Shown here one piece after another: positions 13,587 through 25,600 of a DNA stretch of 64,000 nt. The position numbers and the translations under genes were made by a program. Within the stretch, counting starts at the first letter, position 1. The number at the start of each line of letters is the position of its first letter. Under the pieces are notes generated by a model. It worked only from the letters and a program-made list of their open reading frames with translations, made no database searches and was not told the DNA's origin. The DNA is from Amphiduros pacificus (Eukaryota > Annelida > Polychaeta > Phyllodocida > Hesionidae). The DNA lies in the NCBI GenBank assembly GCA_949316495.1, contig OX439009.1:36272155-36336154 (forward strand), read 5' to 3'.

Positions 13587-13658
13587 GGACATCAGTAACA
13601 ACCTGCTTACTCATATCAACTCTACAGTATTTCAATATCTTCATGGACTCAAAACTTT
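13587..13658 (+). CDS. LRIG: LRIG exon 2: first LRR
   Basis: This exon is 72 bp (24 codons), follows a TTTCAG acceptor and ends before GTGAGT. It reads [15 protein letters not shown] then HGLKTL, one complete LRR that aligns with LRR1 of vertebrate LRIG. Both ends are phase 2. It is short and isolated in long introns, so the call rests on LRR pattern, splice sites and phase agreement with the next exons. Confidence 0.85.
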
Positions 13659-16600
13659 GTGAGTATAAACTTCCAAATATCTTGCTCCTATATAATGTTG
13701 CACCTTTGATAATTCTTTTGATAATTCTTATGCCTTTTTATATTTGTATGTTCAGAAATTCATGTTTTCATGTAATAATTTTCTTCATTTAAAAAGAGAA
13801 AACATTTTTTTGGGTTAAAAAACCACGTAGATTAATATCGATTGAAGTGATCTCAACTATGAATTGGATGTGATAGGTGCATTGTTGAGAATGATGATGA
13901 GATAAGTAGCGATTATGTAGTAATTATCACAGAGATTAGTTAGATATATCATCATCAAGCCATCCGCCTGTCACTGTTTTCACACCCACCATCATTGTAT
14001 GAGAATTATGCCAACATTTTCCGGTAATTTTATTTCAGGAAAATCACTTACAATCTGCTAACGGACATGCCAATATTAGGGAGAAAAGGAAACCTGACAC
14101 ATTTATCACTGTGAGTATGATGCAAACTGGGATGAAACCAGATAATAGTGGTCAACTGGAGGCAAACATGTAAGCCATGCTAGACAAACATGTCAGCCAT
14201 GCTATAAACCAGGGCATGACCATTTGTACCATGGTATAAACCAGGGCAGGACCATTTGTACCATGGTATAAACCAGGGCAGGACCATTTGTACCATGGTA
14301 TAAACCAGGGCATGACCATTTGTACCATGGTATAAACCAGGGCATGACCATTTGTACCATGGTATAAACCAGGGCAGGACCATTTGTACCAGGGTATAAA
14401 CCAGGGCAGGACCATTTGTACCATGGTATAAACCAGGGCAGGACCATTTGTACCATGGTATAAACCAGGGCATGACCATTTGTACCATGGTATAAACCAG
14501 GGCATGACCATTTGTACCATGGTATAAACCAGGGCAGGACCATTTGTACCAGGGTATAAACCAGGGCAGGACCATTTGTACCATGGTATAAACCAGGGCA
14601 GGACCATTTGTACCATGGTATAAACCAGGGCATGACCATTTGTACCATGGTATAAATCAGGGCATGACCATTTGTACCATGGTATAAACCAGGGCAGGAC
14701 CATTTGTACCATGGTATAAACCAGGGCAGGACCATTTGTACCATGGTATAAACCAGGGCATGACCATTTGTACCATGGTATAAACCAGGGCATGACCATT
14801 TGTACCATGGTATAAACCAGGGCAGGACCATTTGTACCATGGTATAAACCAGGGCAGGACCATTTGTACCATGGTATAAACCAGGGCAGGACCATTTGTA
14901 CCAGGGTATAAACCAGGGCATGACCATTTGTACCATGGTATAAACCAGGGCAGGACCATTTGTACCATGGTATAAACCAGGGCAGGACCATTTGTACCAT
15001 GGTATAAACCAGGGCATGACCATTTGTACCATGGTATAAACCAGGGCATGACCATTTGTACCATGGTATAAACCAGGGCAGGACCATTTGTACCATGGTA
15101 TAAACCAGGGCAGGACCATTTGTACCATGGTATAAACCAGGGCAGGACCATTTGTACCAGGGTATAAACCAGGGCAGGACCATTTGTACCAGGGTATAAA
15201 CCAGGGCAGGACCATTTGTACCAGGGTATAACCAGGGCATGACCATTTGTACCAGGGTATAACCAGGGCATGACCATTTGTACCATGGTATAAACCAGGG
15301 CATGACCATTTGTACCATGGTATAAATGGAATCATGCATCACCTTAGGGTCACATTTATGCATCATCAAATACATGTATGGCTCCAGTTGGTTAATGAGG
15401 TAAATGAAGGCTTAAAATTATCATCTCAACCATTTTATTGTCTCTACAATGTTACAATTGGATTTTGTGAAACAAGATATCCTGTACATTTACAAACAAA
15501 ACAAGAGTTTGATTACTTGACAGCAGCACAGTATGGCAATTTAAATTTACTGAGTGACAGCAGGATGTGAAATGTGTGAATTGATTCTAGAGCTGTTAAA
15601 TTGAGAAGATTATATTAGCAAATTGCTGCTCTGAAGTATTTATGTAATTACCCAAATGGTGTTCATGATCATGTGCTGAATGTTAATTGGCACATGTAAA
15701 ATAGTGAATTAGGATCAGGAAAAATAGAAATGGCCTGCCAGCGTGATGGATGTGGCAAGATATAGCATGAGGGAGTGACCATCAATGTGTTGGCCATGGT
15801 CAGGCGTGGTCAGCCATGGTCAGGCGTGGTCAGCCAGGGTCAGGCGTGGTCAGCCAGGGTCAGAGCATCCTGCCATTTCAAATAATTTTTGCCTTCATGG
15901 TGAGAAGGGTTGTTAAGTAGAGGCATTTATAGTTAATTTTAATGTGAAATTAATCTGAGTTTGCTGAAGATGATTATAGTATGTGGACACTAAATGTAGC
16001 AGTATGTGTTAAAGCCATGAAGACTGGGTTGGTCTGGCAGAGTGGGTAGGGGTAGAGGGGGGGCAGAGTGGGTGGGGGCAGAGTGGGTGGGGGCAGAGTG
16101 GGTAGGGGTAGAGGGGGGTAGAGTGGGTGGGGGCAGAGTGGATAGGGGTAGAGGGGGGTAGAGTGGGTGGGGGCAGAGTGGGTGGGGGCAGAGTGGGTGG
16201 GGGCAGAGTGGATGGGGGCAGAGTGGGTAGGGGCAGAGTGGGTAGGGCAGCCTGCCAGCTCCAGGTGAAGCCGCCATTGATTCACTGCAAATAACACACG
16301 TGCAGAAAGCAAGTTTGTCGTGCCAATAACAGCAGTAGGAGGTGATAACCATCGATGACAAGCCCCAACATCAGATCAATATTCAGTGAAGGTGGTGTCA
16401 CCATAGTCTCGCTCAAGTCTCACTTTTCACATCAGTGCTACCCCCTGGTGTATCACATAATTCCAGTGGAAAAAGTGATCTCTTCTGGCTATATGTTTGG
16501 CCCAATAATATGCTCAATGATTGGTGTTAAAAACCATATCAAATGATGTGAACCTATTGCAAGGAGATGTGGACTGATTTCTGGCTGGTTCTGGCAGTCT

Positions 16601-19600
16601 GCTGCACACGCTCAGTGCTGACAAAGCCCTACTAGTGAATTCTGGTCGTGGTTGCCCGAGATGTTGAGCCGATCGGCAGCGCACAGCAACCAGGCCTGTT
16701 TATCCCTCAGCCATGATTTGTGCCATACTTGTTCTCTCACAGAATTAAGATGGAGTGGCTGCCATAAATGGTCAATATTTTTTAATATTTGATGGCCGGG
16801 TGTGTTTTGGTAGGGTTATTAATGGCAGGGAGGGGAGGAGCAGGATTGGTTGCTCAGAGGGATGGCAACCTACATGCAACCACCACTTGTCACGCCTCAT
16901 TGGCTGTGCCGATTTAGGGTTGGGTCAGCAGGTACATCATAATAGATTGCAAACAGGAGAGGGCGAGAGAAGAGAACAAGATAGACCTGCCCCAGCAAAC
17001 CCAAGATAGACCTGCCCCAGCAAACCCAAGATAGACCTGCCCCAGCAAACCCAAGATAGACCTGCCCCAGCAAACCCAAGATAGACCTGCCCCAGCAATC
17101 CCAAGATAGACCTGCCCCAGCATACATGGCACAAAGAATCCCAAGATAGACCTGCCCCAGAACCCAAGATAGACCTGCCCCAGCAAACCCAAGATAGACC
17201 TGCCCCAGCAAACCCAAGATAGACCTGCCCCAACAAACCCAAGATAGACCTGCCCCAGCAAACCCAAGATAGACCTGCCCCAGCAAACCCAAGATAGACC
17301 TGCCCCAGCAAACCCAAGATAGACCTGCCCCAGCAATCCCAAGATAGACCTGTCCCAGCAAACATGGCACAAAGAATCCCAAGATAGACCTGCCCCAGCA
17401 AACCCAAGATAGACCTGCCCCAGCAATCTCAAGATAGACCTGCCCCAGTAAACCCAAGATAGACCTGCCCCAGCAAACCCAAGATAGACCTGCCCCAGCA
17501 AACCCAAGATAGACCTGCCCCAGCAAACCCAAGATAGACCTGCCCCAGCAAACTCAAGATAGACCTGCCCCAGCAAACTCAAGATAGACCTGCCCCAGCA
17601 AACTCAAGATAGACCTGCCCCAGCAAACTCAAGATAGACCTGCCCCAGCAAACTCAAGATAGACCTGCCCCAGCAAACTCAAGATAGACCTGCCCCAGCA
17701 AACCCAATATAACAAAGAAGCCAATAAATTTTTGACTGTTTCTTTGAAACAAACCGAAAACAGATATTAAGGTTAAAGCCACTAGCCAGCTGGCCCAGGA
17801 TGATTTCAATGGCATGGAGGTTCAAACTTTTAAAAAGATGTGTAAAATTGTATTGGAATAGTTTTCATATGTCAAGTTCAGTCAGCAGAATCATCAGGAT
17901 ATGATTTATTCTTTATCTTATACTGTGGAGTGACTAGGGAGGTTGTTAATGTGAAGGAAGCCCCATGGTGAAATCATAAGATTTATCCACAATATACATG
18001 CATACCTATTGTACATAATGTTTTGTTATTTATATTTCAGGCACCATAATAGAATAGAGACCATCAACGGAGAGGTGCTGGATAATTTACCCAAACTGCG
18101 AACACTGGACCTCAACTTTAACAGACTCACAGAGCTGAAGGGTGGCATGTTTCCCCCACACCCAAGCCTCAAACAGCTGTAAGTGACCACAATCTTCTTG
18201 CTGGGGATCAGGGTGGGCTGGGATGAAGGTTGGCTGGGATCAGGGTGGGTGGGGGTCAGGGTGGGCTGGGGATCAGGATGGGTGGGGATCAGGATGGGTG
18301 GGGATCAGGATGGGTGGGGATCAAGGTGGGGTGGATGAAAAGTCTTGCTATATTTGATAACAGTGACAGATGAATATCATCCCTTGGTCTTTATTGATCT
18401 CTTTAATGACAGATAGGAAATACTTTTGATGCAGAACAAGGGTACAGGTCCACAGCCACACAAGTAGTCACTGACCGACTCTCAAGACAGGCAGGCACCA
18501 GTGATAGATGCATCACCACCAGGTGGAGACACTGTGATAAACACATGACCACCAGGTGGAGACATTGTGATAAACACATGACCACCAGGAGGAGCACTAG
18601 GCTCAGGTTTCCTTTCTGACTGATCATTGTTGAGTGTCAATGATGCAACTCTCTTGGCAAGGCTAAGATAGCATTATTCATCACATGGTAGAGGGCAGCA
18701 CAGGTAATGTATGGACTTGGCCATGCAGGCAAAGCAGGCTAATGTGCTACGCAGGCTATCTGCCCTGTGCACACCAGCATGAATGGTGTAGGTTATCACT
18801 ATTAAGCAAGACCTGCGCTTTTTCCTGCCAAGGACAACAAATCAATTGATTACGGGAGAGGGGCTGGCTGGGCAATGAGTGTCCGTTTCTCGATGCAATT
18901 TAAACACAGGCCGAAATGGACGAGGCTTTTGAGGTGATGGAGAGGGTGCAGGAATAGCAAGCAGAACGTGACTGGGATGGGAATGGCCTCATATAAGGAC
19001 ACTTGCAGGCAGAGTAAGCCTGGACTTGATCCACAATATCTGCCGAGCCATCACTGATAAAGAGAAGGAAATGAAATGCTGAAAGCCACCGTGTGGTATC
19101 AGCCCGAGTGGTCACAGCACAGCAAGTATTCCACCCAGGACTGGGGGTGTACGGCACGGCGAGTATTACACCCAGGACTGGGGGTGTACGGCACGGCGAG
19201 TATTACACCCAGGACTGGGGGTGTACAGCACAGCAAGTATTACACCCGGGACTGGGGGTGTACGGCACGGCTAGTATTACACCCAGGACTGGGGGTGTAC
19301 AGCACAGCAAGTATTACACCCGGGACTGGGGGTGTACGGCACGGCGAGTATTACACCCGGGACTGGGGGTGTACAGCACGGCAAGTATTACACCCGGGAC
19401 TGGGGGTGTACGGCGTGGCAAGTGTTACACCCGGGACTGGGGGTGTACGGCATGGCAAGTGTTACACCCGGGACTGGGGGTGTACGGCATGGCAAGTGTT
19501 ACACCCGGGACTGGGGGTGTACGGCATGGCAAGTGTTACACCCGGGACTGGGGGTGTCCCTATTTCAATCTGCCAGTGGACTCTCACATGCATCTGCCAA

Positions 19601-22600
19601 CAGGAAATTGGGGATCAGACATGTGGGAAGAGTGGAAATATGCTCAAAATAAATGCTTTTTTGGTCTCATTGTAATGTCATTAGCTGGGCATAAGAATAT
19701 GAAGACTTTCAATTTGCACTACTGTGAGCATGTGGGGATATTTTTATTTTTGTGGTTATTTATAGTTAGTTGTACAGTAGCTAAAATGTTGATAGTTTTA
19801 TTTGTTTTCAATATGTTGTGGGGTTAATGTTCTGATATTATAGCTTTTCATGAAATATACCAACAGACATTTCTAGTTTGATAATGCTTTTAATTTTGAA
19901 AAACTGAGAAAATGATTGTATGTCCCAATATCATGTGCAATCCCCCAGGCAAGTGGCATTACCTTGTGATCAACACCTGGGTGGAATAAATATCCCACAA
20001 GAAAGGCAAAGATGATGGGGGGAAAAGGTTGTTAGATATGTTTTGAGCCCAATGGAGATTGTTGGTTGTCAATTCATTTGAGATAGTGTTGAGAATTCAT
20101 ATTTAAAGAGAATAATAAATTGATAATGAGGATACTTGGATATTTCCTGTATTGAAGTGTTTGGAGGCAACAAAAGTTGAGCAAAAAGTGTCAAGCGTCG
20201 AGTGGCCCACTTGACCTGCTCACGTTGAAGATGGAGGGGCAGAGTACTTAGCAACGATTGCAGTGGTTTCTGTCCTAGGCAGTTAGCAAGCCTGTTCTGT
20301 TTTGTTGAGGAATGGGAGATGTAGGGAGCTGGGACAGGCAAAAATGGACGGCTGTCATAACATCGCACCTCACCAGACAAAACCTTACATCTGCCAGCAT
20401 AACTTTGTATAATGTACTGAGGCTGTCAAACCTACACTGTGGATCACATCATAAGCCCTTCATCATAAAAACCCTGCCAATTGTAGTCTGAAATAGTACT
20501 TTGAAAGTGAACAGTTAGCATGCAAACAGGACCACCTGGTATTTTTGAAATGCATAAATTTTCAGGCTGAGGAAGCAGAGAGCACATGTTGTGCTCATCA
20601 TGCATACTGGAGTCCCCCCTCAGCTGCAGCCACCCTCATATCTTGTCATTCACGACTAATATTGTAGAAATATAGGTTGGTATTACAAGGATTTTAGGTT
20701 GAATAAGGAGGAAATAAGGACAGTTTTTAGTTGGAGTGAGAAGGATAGTAGCTTGCAGTATAACGCCTTCAGGGATATGGCATTTTGAACATTTTATCAT
20801 GTGTGTGTTTTTACAAGATGAGAAATGTTTGATCATTGATCAGGTTGATATATAATATAACCCCAACCCATCCCAGCTGGTAGATACACCGCTAGTCCCC
20901 ACCCAGCTGGTAGATGCACTGCTAGTCCCCACCCTAGCTGGTAGATACACTGCAAGTCCCCACCCAGCTGGTAGATACACCGCTAGTCCCCATCCCAGCT
21001 GGTAGATACACTGCTAGTTCCCACCCCAGCTGGTAGATGCACTGCTAGTCCCCACCCAGCTGGTAGATGCACTGCTAGTCCCCACCCCAGCTGGTAGATG
21101 CACTGCTAGTCCCCACCCAGCTGGTAGATACACCGCTAGTCCCCACCCAGCTGGTAGATGCACTGCTAGTCCCCACCTCAGCTGGTAGATACACTGCTAG
21201 TCCCCATCCCAGCTGGTAGACAACCGCTAGTCCCCACCCAGCTGGTAGATGCACTGCTAGTCCCCACCTCAGCTGGTAGATACACTGCTAGTCCCAGGGT
21301 TGGAGGGTTTTAGCCACCAGGTGGTTAAAAGCGGTTTAAAACGCGGTTTAAACCACCCCGGCTAAAATGGGTTTTAGCCAGTTTTAGCCACCTAAAGTGG
21401 CTAAAACCTCTGAAAGTGGCCAAAACTCTCTAAAAGTGTATAAAATTCTAGTTATTTCCTCTTATTATCTACATATACTACAAAGAACATATTACAAATG
21501 CCAGTTGCTTTCATTATAGACCATATTCTGGTGTCACTTGAGCATATATGTGGGAGCTGCAAACAGGGATTATGTAGGGTGGCTTCCTGATGCCTGGGCT
21601 ACTACCTTGCAATGTGACAAAAAGCTGTAATCATGTAGGGTGGCTTCTTGATGCCTGGGCTACCATGCAATGTGACATGCTTCAATTATGTAGGGTGGCT
21701 TCCTGATAAGTGGCCTATCATGCAATGCCCCTGAACAGGGATTATGTAGGGTGGCTTCCCCATGCTTGGCTTACAGTTTCATGTGACCAAAAGATGTGCT
21801 TATGTAGGGTGGCTTCCAAACCCTTGACCTACAGGGCAGGCAGGATTCCAGAACACCCGGCTCATAGCAGAAAGAAAGAATTATGTACGGTGACCCTTGA
21901 CCTAGTAAAGGCCTATCACAAAAATCTGATGGTGGACACCCTGTTGGGCTTGAGGGTTCATCTTTCTCAACTGAAGTTATGTGTCAATATGTTTTAGCCA
22001 CATTTTAGCCACGTTTCTAGCCAGTTTTAGCCAGCTAAAACTGTCGAAAAGTGGCTAAAACCTAGTTTTTTACAGTTTTAGCCATGTGTCATGGCTAAAA
22101 TAGGTTTTAGCCGGCTAAAACCCAACCCTGGCTAGTCCCCATCCCAGCTGGTAGATACACTGCTAGTCCCCATCCCAGCTGGTAGATACACCGCTAGTTC
22201 CCACCCAGCTGGTAGATGCACTGCTAGTCCCCACTGAGTTCCCCCACAGCTAAACAAATACAGCTCTGTCACTTGTAATTAGAGATGAGATGAAGAAGTC
22301 AGGAAGTAACAAGAAGTGAGTTGCTTTCAGTCAGGCATGTGAGTACATGCACTTAGATATATGTACAAGAAGGCTCTGAGATAGCAGCAGATATGTGTGA
22401 AAGTTATCGCTGCAAGCTTCACAACTACTGATGCCTGTGCGTGAGCTGTACTTGGGGTGATCATTCGCTAGAGGGTGCTCTCCACGGCTTTTCGCACCCA
22501 ACCTACCAGTGAAAGGTAGGAAGTAGGTCATTTGTAAGAAGATTGTAGGCCTTGGGGGTTGAAACCATCATACACGCCTGTTCCTGAAACCTCAACCAAG

Positions 22601-25600
22601 TAAAACATCAAGACCAGAGGAAAGGTTTCAGCAGATAGGTAGATGTTGCGAAAGCATTGTGGGCCATATGTAAAGTTAGCAGGCAGATTGGCTGTGATGT
22701 TGTACAAGGGGAAGTGTTACCATACATTGGCAGGGTGTTAAAGTACTTTGTCTGACAAGCGGCCCCCCAGCGACCTTTGACCTGCAATCAGGGTTTCCCC
22801 AGAGAAGCAACATGGCTGCCTTCTTTTTGCAGCTGGGCCCCGTCACTTCCAATCCGCCCCTGCACCACAACAACCCAGCCTAAATAATGTGTCAATGGGC
22901 AACTGATTTATGACCGTTTTCGGCTCTTAAAAAGCCAAGATTAAACAACAAAGAGATGGTATTGCAGGGAGTGTGTTAATCGTGTTTACACTTTGGATGG
23001 TGGCTAATCATGCTTAATGGAAGCTGTTGAGTGCTATGTTGTGTTTGGCCTGGACATGTGAAAACATTCACTGATTCTATCCATCTTTACACATCATTGG
23101 AAAACATGAGTGTGATTTTAAACAACAGAAATGAGGTGGATGCAGATTGCTCAACTTTTATTCATGATTTAATTATCTGATTTTTCTCTCTTAGAGAATG
23201 TGTTGGATGTCCAAAACTCCATAAAATGAAAACTTCCCATAATGCAAATATTTTGCTTTGTGAATGTCTTGCCTTGGATACCTTTTTACTCTTTCTGCCT
23301 TCTCATCAATGATACTCATCTAATCTTGTTATTTTGACACAACCCAGCAAGATTACCACTTTCTTTGTAACCTCTAAGGTGCAGGAATTCAGACTCTTAT
23401 AAGTGTTGGCAAAGTGCGGTCACATTTGTGTACCCCAAAGCCAGCCACAACATAAAAAGTTACTCTGAACACAAACCCTAATACAATATCGTCAGCCACC
23501 CATCGCCACCTGGTGGCAGTAATCACATGGGTGCTGAGGCTCCGTCTTGAGACGGAATTCCGTCTTTGGGCAAAAATCTTCCGTCTTTTGAGTTTGGACA
23601 AAAATCTTCCGTCTTTTGACGTATTTTTAAAGCCAAAATTTATTACGCAAATTATCAACAAAACACGTAGCGAAGAACGCGCGCCATCTTGGATTTCCAA
23701 AGCGTCCATCGCGACGTAACGCTAAAACATTTATTTAAAGCCAAAATCTAATGCACAGAACAAATTTTACCTTTGCAGGCCATCGCTAAAACATCGTAGC
23801 GATTGATAACAAGAGGAACGCCATCTTGAAATTCCAAAGCGTATAAGACGGAATCTGATTGGCCGAGACAAATGAAGACGAACACGGTATAATACGAGAA
23901 TTCTTATTGGTCGAAAAATATTGCGACTCTACATTTCTATCTTTCGCTTTTTAATGGATACCACAAATAATGAAATAACATTTAGCGTGAATTTTAAACA
24001 CTGGATGTTCGAGACATCTCAGCATCCTTCTTCAACATTAGGGGCGATCCATTTGATTTTTGTGGGGTGGGGTGGGACAGCAGTACTGCATGAATAAATT
24101 TTTTTTCTTTGGTAGGGTGGATGAATAATTTTTTTTCTGGTGTGGGGTGGGTGAATAAATTTTTTTTTCTGGTGTGGGGTGGGTGAATAAATTTTTTTTC
24201 TGGTGTGGGGTGGGTGAATAAATTTTTTTTCTGGTGTGGGGTGTGGGTGAATAAATTTTTTTTCTGGTGTGGGGTGGGTGAATAATTTTTTTTTCTGGTG
24301 TGGGGTGGGTGAATAATTTTTTTTTCTGGTGTGGGGTGGGTGAATAATTTTTTTTTCTGGTGTGGGGTGGGTGAATAAATTTTTTTTCTGGTGTGGGGTG
24401 GGTGAATAATTTTTTTTTTCTGGTGGGGTGGGTGAATAAATTTTTTTTCTGGTGTGGGGTGGGTGAATAATTTTTTTTTTCTGGTGTGGGGTGGGTGAAT
24501 AATTTTTTTTTCTGGTGTGGGGTGGGTGAATAAATTTTTTTTCTGGTGTGGGGTGGGTGAATAATTTTTTTTTCTGGTGTGGGGTGGGTGAATAAATTTT
24601 TTTTCTGGTGTGGGGTGGGTGAATAAATTTTTTTTCTGGTGTGGGGTGGGTGAATAAATGTTTTTTCTTGTTGCTTCCCCAGACTCTGATCCTTCATTTC
24701 AAGCAATCCATATAGAAGATAGAAAAACTGGAAGGAGGTGGATGAATAATTTTTTTTTCTTTGGTAGGGTGGATGAATAAATTATTTTTTTTTGGTAGGG
24801 TGAATGAATAAATTTTTTTTCTGGGATGGGGTGGGTGAATAAATTTTTTTTCCAAAATCTCCCACCCCACCCCACAAAAATCAAATGGATCGCCCCTTAT
24901 GCATCTCTGTGAAAATTGTCAATGTTCTGCAGTTATCAGATTGGAATCAAGAATTTTCAAGCCAAATTGAATAGATTACACATTTGGTAAGTTAAACACA
25001 GGTTTGTACTGAAGACTTGAACTACTGAAAAACTTATTTGTTTTGAATTGGTTTAAGGTTAATCTATGATGATACATTCTTTTGGTAGATAATCCATGGA
25101 TTCTCTCAAAGCACATGGCCATGTTAGATCTGTTAGATAACCGCATAGCACATGGCCATGCTTCATCAGCTGCCCATAATAAATTTATTTCAATTGAATT
25201 GAACCCTTTATTTGTTCTTAAATGATATTCTCCAAGAAAAAAAATGAAAATTTTTTTTTAATGTACTTGATTTAGGCATTGATCATACATTCTTTTGTTA
25301 CATGATCTTAAAGCACATGGCCATGGATACAAATCATGTGCATGGGTAGCAATGCTTGCTCTGCTGCCCATAATCTGTCATTCAATTAAATTGATCGCTA
25401 TATTTTACAAAAGAAGGACTTAAAGATAAATTATTTTGTTAAAATTAAATATTATGTGGCACAGCCATGCACGCCATTAACAATTTGAATGCAAAATAAA
25501 CACAAAATAATCACACACTCCAAAGTTTTAAAAAACAGTATTATTATTTATTGACCATGTTGCACACCACTGGATGAGCATTGGTAAAAACTTGACTTGT

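Noticed and set aside
14152-15375. 407-codon minus-strand frame
   Set aside because: Entirely a 32-bp minisatellite; all three minus frames are open because the unit has no stop.
16897-17582. Minus-strand frames of 211 and 222 codons ([14 protein letters not shown])
   Set aside because: 25-bp array, open in overlapping frames at once; antisense to the LRIG intron with no other coding sign.
24038-24706. 222-codon THPTPEKK frame
   Set aside because: Minisatellite inside a TIR element; not a transposase.
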